A stretch of DNA of 38,533 nucleotides from Reyranella soli (GCF_007992495.1 NZ_BKAJ01000140.1:1-38533), one strand, 5' to 3'; shown: positions 1-8,597, counted from the stretch's first letter. A program made the numbers and translations. Notes: a model not told the origin generated them from the letters alone.

Positions 1-30
1 GAGCGCGCAGGATGCGCGCGGTCCGGAAGA
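1..30. repeat. Partial copy of a palindromic intergenic repeat
   Basis: This 30-base edge sequence matches, with a few mismatches, the right inner arm of the compound palindrome near 30555-30585; both end in GCGCGCGGTCCGGAAGA. It lies just downstream of the methylmalonyl-CoA mutase stop codon. Only part of the element is inside the window, so its full extent is unknown. Confidence 0.6.
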
Positions 31-38
31 CTATAAGG

Positions 39-2195
39 CTAAGCTGCCCGCTTCTGGCCGCGTTGGCGCAGGATCGACAGGATCTCGGCGGCAGCAGCCG
101 GGATGTTGGTGCCGGGGCCGTAGATGGCGGCGACGCCCGCCTTCTTCAGGAAATCGTAGTCCTGGGCGGGAATGACACCGCCCACCACGACCAGCACTTC
201 GGAGCCGCCCTGCTTGGCGAGTTCCTCGATGAGATGCGGCACCAGGGTCTTGTGGCCGGCGGCCTGGCTCGACACGCCGATCACGTGCACGTCGTTCTCG
301 ATCGCGGCCCGCGCGGCTTCCTCCGGCGTCTGGAACAGCGGGCCGATATCGACGTCGAACCCTAAGTCGGCGAAGGCCGTGGCGATCACCTTGGCGCCGC
401 GGTCGTGGCCGTCCTGGCCCATCTTCACGACCATGAGACGTGGCCGGCGGCCTTCTTCCTCGGCGAACGAGCCGATCTCGGTGCGGATGCGCTCCAGCCC
501 CTGGTCGCCTTCCCACTCGCTGGCATAGACGCCGGCAATCGAGCGGATGGTGGCCTGGTAGCGGCCATAGACGCCTTCCAGCGCCGAGGAGATCTCACCA
601 ACCGTGGCGCGCGCACGCGTGGCTTCGATGGACAGCGTCAGCAGGTTGCCCGTGCCGTTGCGCGCCGCATCGCCCAGCGCCTTGAGCGCAGCAACGCACT
701 TCGCCTCGTCGCGGCTGGCGCGGATCTTGTTCAGGCGGCTCACCTGCGATTCGCGCACCATGTCGTTGTCGACATCGAGGATCTCGATGGCGGGCTCTTC
801 CTTGAGCTGGAACTTGTTGACGCCGACCACGACCTCGTCGCCGCGGTCGATGCGCGCCTGCTTGCGGGCGGCCGCCTCCTCGATGCGCAGCTTGGGCATG
901 CCGGCCTCGACCGCCTTGGTCATGCCGCCCAGCGCCTCGACTTCGGCGATCAGCTTGCGCGCCTCGGCGATCAGGCTCGAGGTCAGCGCCTCGACGTAGT
1001 AGCTGCCGGCCAGTGGATCGACCACCTTGGTGACGCCGGTCTCGTGCTGGAGGATGAGCTGCGTGTTGCGCGCGATGCGGGCCGAGGCCACGGTCGGCAA
1101 GGCAATCGCTTCGTCGAACGAGTTGGTGTGCAGCGACTGCGTGCCGCCCAGCACCGCCGCCATCGCCTCGTAGGCGGTGCGGATGATGTTGTTATAGGGA
1201 TCCTTCTCGGTCAGCGACACGCCCGACGTCTGGCAGTGCGTGCGCAGCGACAGCGAATCGGCCTTCTTGGGCTCGAACGGCCTGATGAGCTCGGCCCACA
1301 GGTAGCGCGCGGCGCGGAGCTTGGCCGCCTCCATGAAGAAGTTCATGCCGATGCAGAAGAAGAACGACAGGCGCGGCGCGAAGGCGTCGATGTCGAGGCC
1401 CTTGGCCTTGGCGGCGCGCACGTACTCGAGCCCATCGGCAAGAGTGAAGGCCAACTCCTGGACCAGCGTCGCTCCCGCCTCCTGCATGTGATAGCCGGAG
1501 ATCGAGATCGAGTTGAACTTGGGCATGTGCTGCGCGGTGTGCTCGATGATGTCGGCCACGATGCGCATGGAGGGTCCGGGCGGATAGATATAGGTGTTCC
1601 GGACCATGAACTCCTTGAGGATGTCGTTCTGGATCGTGCCCGCGAGCTTGTCCTGCGGCACGCCCTGCTCCTCGGCGGCGACGATGTAGCCCGCCAGCAC
1701 CGGCAGCACGGCGCCGTTCATGGTCATGCTGACGCTCATCTTGTCGAGCGGGATGCCGTCGAACAGGATCTTCATGTCCTCGACGGAATCGATCGCCACG
1801 CCCGCCTTGCCGACGTCGCCGACGACGCGCGGATGGTCGGAGTCGTAGCCGCGGTGGGTGGCAAGGTCGAACGCCACCGACAGGCCCATCTGGCCGGCCG
1901 CGAGATTGGCGCGATAGAACTTGTTGCTCTCCTCGGCGGTCGAGAAGCCCGCGTACTGACGCACCGTCCAGGGGCGGCCGGCGTACATGGTGGCCTTGGG
2001 CCCGCGGGTGAAAGGCGGGAAGCCCGGGATCGAGCCCACGGATTCGAGGTTCTCGAGGTCGGCCGCGGTGTAGAGCGGCTTCACCGCGATGCCCTCGGGG
2101 GTCATCCAGTCGAGCGACGACAGGGGCTTGTCGCGCAGCTCCTTTGCAGCGAGCTTTTCCCAGTCGGCCGGGGTCTTCTTCGGAAAGTCAGCCAT
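39..2195 (-). CDS. scpA: Methylmalonyl-CoA mutase, large/homodimeric subunit
   Basis: This 718-residue protein interconverts (R)-methylmalonyl-CoA and succinyl-CoA with adenosylcobalamin, in cytosolic propionyl-CoA and branched-chain carbon metabolism. The N-terminal two thirds is the substrate-binding TIM barrel, with the family's YAGRPWTVRQYAGF segment near residue 70 and SGYHMQEAGA around the active-site histidine. The C-terminal B12 domain carries D595-x-H597-x-x-G600 (His597 is the expected lower cobalt ligand), then a VSSQAAGH segment where many homologues have SxL, then a VVGG loop. Its length matches homodimeric enzymes such as E. coli Sbm, and no small-subunit gene is adjacent, though one could lie outside the window. 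The start ATG is supported by family alignment; no strong ribosome site is visible. Confidence 0.97.
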   Translation of the reverse strand: MADFPKKTPADWEKLAAKELRDKPLSSLDWMTPEGIAVKPLYTAADLENLESVGSIPGFPPFTRGPKATMYAGRPWTVRQYAGFSTAEESNKFYRANLAAGQMGLSVAFDLATHRGYDSDHPRVVGDVGKAGVAIDSVEDMKILFDGIPLDKMSVSMTMNGAVLPVLAGYIVAAEEQGVPQDKLAGTIQNDILKEFMVRNTYIYPPGPSMRIVADIIEHTAQHMPKFNSISISGYHMQEAGATLVQELAFTLADGLEYVRAAKAKGLDIDAFAPRLSFFFCIGMNFFMEAAKLRAARYLWAELIRPFEPKKADSLSLRTHCQTSGVSLTEKDPYNNIIRTAYEAMAAVLGGTQSLHTNSFDEAIALPTVASARIARNTQLILQHETGVTKVVDPLAGSYYVEALTSSLIAEARKLIAEVEALGGMTKAVEAGMPKLRIEEAAARKQARIDRGDEVVVGVNKFQLKEEPAIEILDVDNDMVRESQVSRLNKIRASRDEAKCVAALKALGDAARNGTGNLLTLSIEATRARATVGEISSALEGVYGRYQATIRSIAGVYASEWEGDQGLERIRTEIGSFAEEEGRRPRLMVVKMGQDGHDRGAKVIATAFADLGFDVDIGPLFQTPEEAARAAIENDVHVIGVSSQAAGHKTLVPHLIEELAKQGGSEVLVVVGGVIPAQDYDFLKKAGVAAIYGPGTNIPAAAAEILSILRQRGQKRAA

Positions 2196-2252
2196 ACGGA
2201 ATTATGTAACGCAAAGAAGCGGCTTTGCCACCCCCGCCTCTTTCACCGTTCT

Positions 2253-2410
2253 TTCACCTCCCCCGTCATACGGGGGAGGCAGGGAGGGGGAAGGCACCAG
2301 ACGTGGTGTGCGACAGGAAGAGATCATGACGTCGGAATTTCGAGAGCACGTCTGTGGCTTTCCCCCTCCCTACCCTCCCCGTGAGACGGGGGAGGAAAAG
2401 AGGTGGGTCA
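2253..2410. repeat. Compound inverted repeat of two CTCCCC/GGGGAG hairpin units
   Basis: Two units lie head to head. Left hairpin 2257-2279 and right hairpin 2374-2395 each pair a CCTCCCC arm with a GGGGAGG arm. The inner flanks (2275-2295 and 2357-2378) are also near-perfect reverse complements, and the core holds CAGACGTG (2298-2305) against CACGTCTG (2347-2354). The whole fills the gap between the mutase start and the phaZ stop, and reaches the phaZ stop codon. The same design recurs at 38389-38513, so this is an interspersed element rather than a dedicated terminator, though its hairpins may stop transcription. Confidence 0.75.
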
Positions 2411-3613
2411 CTCGTTCGCCAGGATCGTATTTCGCACCAAGGGATAGATCTGGCCGGCCCAGCGCCTGCCGCTGAACACGCCGTAGTGGCCGACGCCGGC
2501 CTGCATGTAGTGTTTTTTGCGATATGGACGCAGGCCGGTGCAGAGATCGTGGGCGGCCACGGTCTGGCCGATGGCGCAGATGTCGTCGCGCTCGCCCTCG
2601 ATGGTGAACAAGGCCGTGCGACGGATCGCCTTGGGATTGACGCGGCGGTCCTTCCAGTCGAGCTGGCCGCGGGCCAGGCGGAAGTCCTGGAAAACCCACT
2701 GCACGGTCTCGAGGTAGAACTCGGCCGTCATGTCGAGCACGGCGAAGTACTCGTCATAGAAATCCTTGATGGTCTTGGCCTCGGCGTCAGCGCCCTTGGC
2801 CATCGCCTTGTAGAGGTCGACCTGCGCCTTGATGTGGCGCTCGGCGTTCATGCTCATGAAGGCGGTGAGCTGCAGGAAGCCGGGATAGACGCGGCGCGTC
2901 GCGCCGGGATAGCGCAATGGCACGCGCGCGATCAGGTTGCGCTCGAACCACGAGATCGGCCGGCCGGTCGCGAGCTCGTTCACCTTGGTTGGATTGATGC
3001 GGGTGTCGATCGGTCCCGCCATCAGGGTGAGCGACAAGGGCTGGCAGGGATGGTCGTCCTCGGCCATCAGCGCCGCCGCGGCCAGCGCCTGCACACAGGG
3101 CTGGCACACCGCCACGACGTGCGCACCCGGTCCCATGGCGCGCAGGAACCACATCAGGTGCTCGACATATTCGTCGAAGCCGAAGCGGCCGTGCCAGATG
3201 CCGACGTCGCGCGCATTGGCCCAGTCGGTGATGTGCACGTCATGCTCGGGCAGCAGCACGCGCACCGTGTCGCGCAACAGTGTCGCAAAATGGCCGCTGA
3301 GCGGCGCCACCAGCAGCACCTTGGGCTGCGCCGGCACGCCTTCCTTGGCGAAACGCAGCAGGGTGCCGAAGGGCGTGGCGAAGACCTCTTCCTCACGCAC
3401 CGGCACCACGCGGTTGCCGACCTTCGATTCGGTGATGCCGAAGGACGGCCGGCGATGGGTGAGCGTCGCCCGGCTCACCATCTCGCAGAGCGCTCCGGCG
3501 GCACGCCAGCTCTCCAGGTCGCCGCCGCCCGACAGGCTCTGGCCGGCGGCCGACGCCCAGACCCGCATCGGCAGCATCATGTCGGCGGCGGTCTGGTACA
3601 GCGAATAGAGCAT
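2408..3613 (-). CDS. phaZ: Intracellular polyhydroxybutyrate depolymerase
   Basis: A 401-residue alpha/beta-hydrolase-fold enzyme of the intracellular PhaZ type, which degrades native PHB storage granules in the cytoplasm. The N-terminus MLYSLYQ and the total length match the family. The nucleophile region reads AVCQPCVQAL, with Cys170 at the position of the catalytic cysteine known in the Ralstonia enzyme. The late GVGHYGVFSGRRW segment supplies the expected histidine (about residue 376), and EGERDDI supplies an acidic residue. There is no signal peptide, as expected for granule turnover. No PHB synthase or phasin gene is in the window. It lies just upstream of the mutase on the same strand, but the repeat-filled gap makes co-transcription doubtful. 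The start has no obvious ribosome site and rests on family alignment. Confidence 0.95.
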   Translation of the reverse strand: MLYSLYQTAADMMLPMRVWASAAGQSLSGGGDLESWRAAGALCEMVSRATLTHRRPSFGITESKVGNRVVPVREEEVFATPFGTLLRFAKEGVPAQPKVLLVAPLSGHFATLLRDTVRVLLPEHDVHITDWANARDVGIWHGRFGFDEYVEHLMWFLRAMGPGAHVVAVCQPCVQALAAAALMAEDDHPCQPLSLTLMAGPIDTRINPTKVNELATGRPISWFERNLIARVPLRYPGATRRVYPGFLQLTAFMSMNAERHIKAQVDLYKAMAKGADAEAKTIKDFYDEYFAVLDMTAEFYLETVQWVFQDFRLARGQLDWKDRRVNPKAIRRTALFTIEGERDDICAIGQTVAAHDLCTGLRPYRKKHYMQAGVGHYGVFSGRRWAGQIYPLVRNTILANE

Positions 3614-3651
3614 AAGGCGGCGACCGGCTCGGATTTTGCATCCCCAACCGC

Positions 3652-4308
3652 ATGGCCGAGGCTTCGCTGACCGTCAGTAGCAAGAACTATTCCTCTTGGT
3701 CGCTGCGCGGCTTTCTTCTGTGCCGCATGGCCGGGCTGGATTTCGCAGAGAAGATCGCCCCGATCGACGATCCGGCCACGCGGGCCGAGCTTTTGCTGCT
3801 TTCCCCGTCTTTTTTGGTGCCCTGCCTGGAGCACGGCAAGGTCAAGGTCTGGGATACGCTGGCCATCGCCGAGTACCTGAACGAGATCAAACCGGAGGCA
3901 GGCCTGCTGCCGAGCGACCCGGTGGCCCGCGCCCATTGCCGGGCGGTGTGCGGCGAGATGCATTCGGGCTTCGCCAACCTGCGTTCGGCGCTGCCCATGA
4001 ACCTCAAGGTGCGGCACGAGGGCTTCAAGGTGTGGGCGGGCGCCCAGGCCGACATAGAACGTGTGACCGCGATCTGGCGCGAGTGCCTGCAGCGCTACGG
4101 CGGGCCCTACCTGTTCGGCAAGAAGCCGACCATGGCCGACGCCATGTACGCGCCGGTCTGCTCGCGCTTTGCGACATACGACGTGAAGCTCGACGCCGCC
4201 TCGGCCGGCTATCGCGACCTGATGCTGAAGTTCCCGGCGATGCTGGAATGGACGCTGGCGGCGAAGTCGGAGCCGGAGGAGGTCGAGGAGCTGGACGTCG
4301 AGTTTTGA
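3652..4308 (+). CDS. Glutathione S-transferase family protein
   Basis: A 218-residue soluble protein with GST architecture. The N-terminal thioredoxin-like half contains SSKNYSSWSLRG (residues about 9-20), where a Ser or Asn would contact glutathione, then FLVPCLEHGKVKVWDTLAIAEYL, the conserved cis-Pro and glutathione gamma-glutamyl binding segment. The all-helical C-terminal half includes YLFGKKPTMADAMYAPV, matching the GST N-capping/ADA motif. The substrate cannot be told from sequence. It is divergent from phaZ (39 bases between starts) and converges on the small membrane gene that follows. The start ATG has no clear Shine-Dalgarno. Confidence 0.92.
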   Translation: MAEASLTVSSKNYSSWSLRGFLLCRMAGLDFAEKIAPIDDPATRAELLLLSPSFLVPCLEHGKVKVWDTLAIAEYLNEIKPEAGLLPSDPVARAHCRAVCGEMHSGFANLRSALPMNLKVRHEGFKVWAGAQADIERVTAIWRECLQRYGGPYLFGKKPTMADAMYAPVCSRFATYDVKLDAASAGYRDLMLKFPAMLEWTLAAKSEPEEVEELDVEF

Positions 4309-4334
4309 GCATCGCCTCTCCCGCTCTTCACCTT

Positions 4335-4412
4335 CTACCGCCAGAACAAGGCGAGAAGGATGATGATCGGAATCGGCACACCCACAAGCCACAGCAGGAT
4401 AGAACGGCCCAT
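4335..4412 (-). CDS. 25-residue single-pass membrane microprotein
   Basis: This short open frame encodes 25 residues beginning MGRSILLWLVGVP and ending LLALFWR. An N-terminal charged MGR is followed by one hydrophobic span with a central Pro-Ile-Pro, then a terminal Phe-Trp-Arg. A good ribosome site (AAGGAGAG) lies 6-8 bases upstream of the ATG, and the gene starts 34 bases after the stop of the larger membrane gene on the same strand, so the two probably form an operon. I recall similar tiny membrane proteins following membrane genes in other alphaproteobacteria, but could not check. The function is unknown. Confidence 0.7.
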   Translation of the reverse strand: MGRSILLWLVGVPIPIIILLALFWR

Positions 4413-4446
4413 ATCGGCTCTCCTTCGATTGGTTGGTTGACGGCAG

Positions 4447-5328
4447 TCAGCCGCGCAGGCCGGTCCAGCCGCGCCCATCACGCAGCGCACCGCCTTCCAG
4501 AGCGGCAAGACAGGCCGCGAGCGCACCCAGAAACAGCGACGCAACGAGCCACAGCGACAGGCGCATGGACACCTGGCGCGCGAGTTCGGCGGCGTTGCGC
4601 AGGCTGACCTCGGCGGCGGAAACGCGCCGCTCGGCCTCGGCCAGGTCGACGCCGGTACGCGCCGCGACCATCTGCGCGAGATACTGGCGATCGGCCGCCT
4701 CGCCGGTGGCGAGAAGCCGGGCCGCCGCGTCGCGATCGACGGCGAGATCACGACCGGCAGCGAACACGCCGGCCGCGCGCTGCCCGGTACCGCCGGTCAA
4801 CACCGCATAATCCGGACGAAACAGACGATCGAGGATCGGCATCGCCACCGCCGGTGCGACGCCGGCCGGCTGGCCCGCATCGGGCCGTTGAACCGTGCCC
4901 TGAACGGCGCCAGCGGTCGCGGCACCGGTGAGCGCCGTCGCTGCCGAGGCCAGCAGGATCGCGCCCATCACCGAGGCAAACGCCCAGGCGAGAAGGCCGT
5001 GCACGGTATCGCGGAAGAACACCTCGTCGGCCGGGGCGCCCGACCAGCGCGTGCGCAGACGTCCGGCAATGTAGCCCCCCAGCGCCGAGGCAATCACGGC
5101 CGTCGCGGCCATGTAGATGCCGGCAAAGGTCGCCGCTTTGAGGGTGGTGATCTCGGGCGAGGCGCGCCATGGCGACACCACCATGAGGCCGAGGCCGCCG
5201 CCAAGCGCCAGCAGCAGGAGAGTGAAGGCCGCGGCCACGAAGCCGCCAGCGACGATGGCTGGCCAGGCCACGGCTGATGGAGCGCCGGAGGCTTCCGGCA
5301 GCTGATTCTCGACGACGACAGTTGTCAT
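4447..5328 (-). CDS. Multi-pass membrane protein of unknown function
   Basis: A 293-residue protein with about four predicted membrane spans: three in the N-terminal 140 residues (about 19-50, 66-90, 112-138) and one near the C-terminus (about 252-278). Between spans 3 and 4 is a soluble stretch rich in Ala, Arg and Glu, of helical character. Glycine-rich spans (ALGGYIAGRL) resemble small-residue packing helices. An upstream in-frame GTG/ATG would add 8 residues, but the ATG at 5328 has a GAGG site about 5-8 bases before it and is preferred. The 25-residue membrane peptide follows in the same direction. I do not recognise the family. Confidence 0.82.
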   Translation of the reverse strand: MTTVVVENQLPEASGAPSAVAWPAIVAGGFVAAAFTLLLLALGGGLGLMVVSPWRASPEITTLKAATFAGIYMAATAVIASALGGYIAGRLRTRWSGAPADEVFFRDTVHGLLAWAFASVMGAILLASAATALTGAATAGAVQGTVQRPDAGQPAGVAPAVAMPILDRLFRPDYAVLTGGTGQRAAGVFAAGRDLAVDRDAAARLLATGEAADRQYLAQMVAARTGVDLAEAERRVSAAEVSLRNAAELARQVSMRLSLWLVASLFLGALAACLAALEGGALRDGRGWTGLRG

Positions 5329-5442
5329 GGATACCTCGCGAATGGACGCCAACGTGCTCTATTAAGCGAAGTTCCGCAGCGAAGCCGTCAGCGATGCCTC
5401 GTCTCGATCAGCAACGACCCGGTCGCCCGGCCGTTGCCTTCG

Positions 5443-5826
5443 ATGAAGCCAAGCGTGCGCCCCACAGATCCGCAAAGGCCGCCTCGTATTCTTGTCGTTG
5501 AGGACGAGCCCACCGTGCGCCTGCTCATTGCCATGCATCTCGCCGAGCATGGGTTCTTCGTTGTCGAAGCAGCGTCCGCCGACGATGCCATGACCATCCT
5601 GCAAGAGGACGACCTTGTCGCGCTGGTCTTCAGCGATATCCAGATGCCGGGCGAGACCGACGGTGTCGGCTTGGCCCAGTGGATCGGTCGCGAACGGCCC
5701 GACCTGAAGGTGCTCCTGACGTCGGGAAGAGCCGTGCCGGCGACAGCCGGGGCCTGGCCATTCATTCCCAAGCCCTACCGGCCCGAGAACGTCGAATCGC
5801 GACTGCGCACAATGGCGGACGTCTGA
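5443..5826 (+). CDS. Single-domain response regulator (CheY-like receiver)
   Basis: A 127-residue protein made only of a receiver domain. The acidic pair is E20-D21, the phosphoacceptor is D65 in FSDIQMPG, the switch Thr/Ser is T93-S94 in LLTSG, and the conserved lysine is K110 in FIPKPY. No output domain follows, so it should act through protein contacts or as a phosphorelay intermediate. No histidine kinase is nearby. The start is uncertain: TTG at 5434, ATG at 5443 and GTG at 5452 are all in frame and none has a convincing ribosome site. It is divergent from the membrane protein gene and converges on the AI-2E gene with a 3-base gap. Confidence 0.9.
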   Translation: MKPSVRPTDPQRPPRILVVEDEPTVRLLIAMHLAEHGFFVVEAASADDAMTILQEDDLVALVFSDIQMPGETDGVGLAQWIGRERPDLKVLLTSGRAVPATAGAWPFIPKPYRPENVESRLRTMADV

Positions 5827-5829
5827 TCA

Positions 5830-7614
5830 CTATGCGTTTCCTTGACCTTCCACCGCCAGCGCGTGATGCGCCGCCAACCGGCAAATAGCGGCGATGTCCC
5901 CGACCCACAGGTCGCGCGGACCGGCATCTCCGACCAGCGACGGCGGCACCGGCGCCACGTCGTAGTCGATCACGGCGTGGCGGGCATGCAACGCTTGTGG
6001 CGCCGGCACCTTGCGACGGTTGTAGCGACGCACCGCATCCGACGGATGGGAGGCGTAGCAGATCAGCACCACCACCCGCCCTACATCATCAGCCAGCTCG
6101 CCCTCAGAGTCGCTGCGTCGGCCGGCGGATGCATCGAAGCCCTGCCGGCGCAGAGCAAAGGCAATGATGGCGGCGGCCGCATCGTCGATCCCGCCGCGGC
6201 CGCCGATGCAGCGGAACGAAGCACCTGAGCGGAGCGCCACAGGCGCAGCAATGGCGTCGTCCGACGCCGCCGACAGGAAATCGAGCACGTCATCGGTGCC
6301 TTCGACGATCGCGGCGACCTCGGCAGGATTGAGCCGGTCGAAGGTGTCGTCTGCTTCGGCCAGCACCACCATGCGCCCCATGGCGTCGTCCAGCCCTGCT
6401 TCCGGCCCCTTCGCTTCGATCTCGGCCAATGCCACGGCGGATGCGTCGGCCACCGCCTTGCGGATGAGCCTGCGGTAGATCTGCTGGTAGGGCGCTAGCG
6501 CGGGTTGGTCACCGAGCAGGATCTCCAGGAATCCAAGGTGAGGAACGTGCTTGCCCACCACGAGCAGGCAGATGGTGAGCGGAGTGGACAGCAGCAGGCC
6601 GATCGGCCCCCACAAGGTGCCCCAGAAGATCGCCGAGAGGATCAGCGCCAGTGGCGTGACGCCCGTCGACTCGCCGAACAACAACGGTTCCACCACCTGA
6701 CCGATGACGATGTCGAGGGCAACGATGCACCCCAGCACGAGCAATGGCTGCAGCCAACCCGGCAGGACGGCGAAGGCGATGATCGTGGGCAGCACCGCAC
6801 CGAGCGCGGCGCCGACGTAGGGCACGAAGCGCAGGGCACCGGCAAGCAGGCCCCAGAGCACGGCGTTGGGCATGCCCAACGCGAACAGGCTCAGCCCGAC
6901 CAGCACGGCGAAGCCGAAATTAGTGAGGACCTGCAGCGACAGCACCCGCGCCACGCGCGAGGCCGCGTCGCCCAGCGCCTTCGACGTCGCATGGACGTCG
7001 CTGGCGCCGAACAGCCGCACGAACTGGTCGCTGAGATGGTCGCGGTCGAGCAGGATGAAGACCACCAGGATGACGATGATGCCGAGGCTGAGCAGCGGGT
7101 GGAGCAGCGGCGCCACAAAGCTCGCGACGCTGGCGAAGCTCGACATGTCGCTGCGGACGCGAACCGCGGGCGCCGTCGCCGTCCCGGCATCGAGGCTGAG
7201 ATCCTGGGCCAGCGACGCCGCCATCGACATGAACCGGCTGACCGTGCCGCCGTCCTGCGACAAGGCCCGGACGTCCTGGATCTTCTGGTGCAGGTTGGCC
7301 TGGTAGCGCGTGAGACTGCCCGCGACGTCAGCGAGCTGGGAGAACACTAGGACCGCCACGATGCCGCCGGCGACCACCCCGCCGGTCACGACGATGGCGA
7401 CCGACAGCGGAAGCGGCAGCAAGCGCCGGACCCAGGTGAGCGCGGGGCCGAGGATGAAGGCAAAGAACACGGCGAGCGCCGTCGGGATGAGCACGTCGCG
7501 GCCGAAATACAGCGTCAGGATCGCGATCGTGCCGAGCAGAGCGATCGCGGCAGCGCGGACGAGCCGGACGTCGGTGCCGTGGCCCGCGAGGGCTGGACTG
7601 GGCAGGCGCGCCAT
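5830..7614 (-). CDS. AI-2E/PerM-family membrane protein with long C-terminal soluble tail
   Basis: A 594-residue protein. The N-terminal ~350 residues match the AI-2E transporter (PerM/YdiK) superfamily: two early spans, a soluble segment with coiled-coil character (residues about 95-170), then a block of hydrophobic spans including an LRFVPYVGAALGAVLP segment and a GPIGLLLSTPLTICLLV segment near the usual end. Family members export small solutes or exchange sodium for protons; the substrate here is unknown. About 240 extra residues follow, including a GASFRCIGGRGGIDDAAAAI stretch suggestive of a soluble nucleotide- or regulator-type fold. A GGAGG site precedes the ATG. It is the last gene of a three-gene operon, 17 bases after the cyclase. 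Confidence 0.88.
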   Translation of the reverse strand: MARLPSPALAGHGTDVRLVRAAAIALLGTIAILTLYFGRDVLIPTALAVFFAFILGPALTWVRRLLPLPLSVAIVVTGGVVAGGIVAVLVFSQLADVAGSLTRYQANLHQKIQDVRALSQDGGTVSRFMSMAASLAQDLSLDAGTATAPAVRVRSDMSSFASVASFVAPLLHPLLSLGIIVILVVFILLDRDHLSDQFVRLFGASDVHATSKALGDAASRVARVLSLQVLTNFGFAVLVGLSLFALGMPNAVLWGLLAGALRFVPYVGAALGAVLPTIIAFAVLPGWLQPLLVLGCIVALDIVIGQVVEPLLFGESTGVTPLALILSAIFWGTLWGPIGLLLSTPLTICLLVVGKHVPHLGFLEILLGDQPALAPYQQIYRRLIRKAVADASAVALAEIEAKGPEAGLDDAMGRMVVLAEADDTFDRLNPAEVAAIVEGTDDVLDFLSAASDDAIAAPVALRSGASFRCIGGRGGIDDAAAAIIAFALRRQGFDASAGRRSDSEGELADDVGRVVVLICYASHPSDAVRRYNRRKVPAPQALHARHAVIDYDVAPVPPSLVGDAGPRDLWVGDIAAICRLAAHHALAVEGQGNA

Positions 7615-7631
7615 CGTTTGCCTCCATTGCC

Positions 7632-8597
7632 TCAGGGAGGCGGCGATCCGAGCTCATCGAGACGAACTCTTGCCAAGGCGGCAAAGGCGCCTTCGGGATA
7701 GCGGTCGAGGTAGGCCGAATACATGTCGGGATTGGCGCTGTCCTTGACCGTATCCCAGAACGCCAGCTCGACGGCGCTGACCTCCGGATCGGCCGCAGCC
7801 GCCTCCCCCGCCGGCGCAGCCGCCTCGTCGAACAAGGCCTGTCGGCGCGTCTCGGCCAGCGTGGCGAACGCGCCTGCCGGGTAGCGTTCGAGGTAAGCGG
7901 CAAACTCGGCCGGATCCCTGCTCTCCTTGATGGATTCCCAGAAAGTCAGCTCGAACTCCGATTCGTCGGCAGCGGGTTGCTGGCGCAGGGCCGGCCCATC
8001 AGAGGAGCCGGAACTTCCTGCTGCCGAAGAGAGCGGCGCCGGGGAAGCGGCTGCCAGCTCCGCCGAGGCATCCGCGGCGCGCAGCCGAAACGCTCGAATG
8101 GGCTGGTCGATGTTCTTGACGCGCTGCTCGCCGAGATCCTCGAAGGCGAAGCGGCCCATCTTGCGCACATGATCGCGTACGCCGCGCGAGATGCAGACGC
8201 CACCAGGCTCGGCCAGCGATTCGAGGCGGGCGGCGATGTTGACGCCGTCGCCGAAGATGTCGCCATCCTTGACCATGACGTCACCAACATTGATGCCGAT
8301 ACGAAAGTGGAGCTGGTGTTCGTTGGACAGCTCCCGGTTCGCCGCGGCCAGTGCCTCCTGGATCTTCAACGCGCAATCGACGGCATCGACGACGCTTGCG
8401 AACTCCGCCAGCACGCTGTCGCCCGCCGTTCCGGTGATACGGCCATTGAAGGAAGCGATCAGGTCGTCGACGATCAGGCGGTGGGCGGACAAGGTGGCAA
8501 GCGTCGCCGCTTCGTCGCGCTCCATGTGACGACTGTAACCCTCCACATCGGCGGCAAGAATGGCGACGAGCTTGCGTTCGAGACGCGGCGCTTCCAC
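7632..8597 (-). CDS. Class III adenylate/guanylate cyclase with two C-terminal repeats
   Basis: A 321-residue cytosolic protein. The catalytic domain (about 8-175) has the metal-binding aspartates D17 (AADVEGYS) and D60 (GTAGDSVLAEF), and the transition-state Asn120/Arg124 in GDGVNIAARLE. The lysine often found before the second Asp is not seen (ITGTAGD), so base preference is open. After an Ala/Ser-rich linker come two copies of a ~40-residue unit (216-255 and 277-316) with the pattern ELxFWxxxKxSxxPxxxxAYLxRYPxGAFAxLAxxR. Similar units occur beside caspase-like and cyclase proteins of rhizobia. The start is GTG with an AGGAGA site. It follows the ROK gene by 9 bases. Confidence 0.92.
   Translation of the reverse strand: MEAPRLERKLVAILAADVEGYSRHMERDEAATLATLSAHRLIVDDLIASFNGRITGTAGDSVLAEFASVVDAVDCALKIQEALAAANRELSNEHQLHFRIGINVGDVMVKDGDIFGDGVNIAARLESLAEPGGVCISRGVRDHVRKMGRFAFEDLGEQRVKNIDQPIRAFRLRAADASAELAAASPAPLSSAAGSSGSSDGPALRQQPAADESEFELTFWESIKESRDPAEFAAYLERYPAGAFATLAETRRQALFDEAAAPAGEAAAADPEVSAVELAFWDTVKDSANPDMYSAYLDRYPEGAFAALARVRLDELGSPPP

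Noticed and set aside
593..618. VSSQAAGH in the B12 domain of the mutase where many homologues have SxL
   Set aside because: I believe this variant is common in alphaproteobacterial mutases, and the cobalt-ligand His motif is intact, so it is not a sign of inactivity. (Numbers here are approximate nucleotide-free context; the segment lies near 240-280 on the minus strand.)
405..2384. Long plus-strand open frame of 659 codons opposite the methylmalonyl-CoA mutase
   Set aside because: It is an antisense shadow of a well-conserved gene in GC-rich DNA; the translation is Arg/Gly/His/Asp-rich with no family features.
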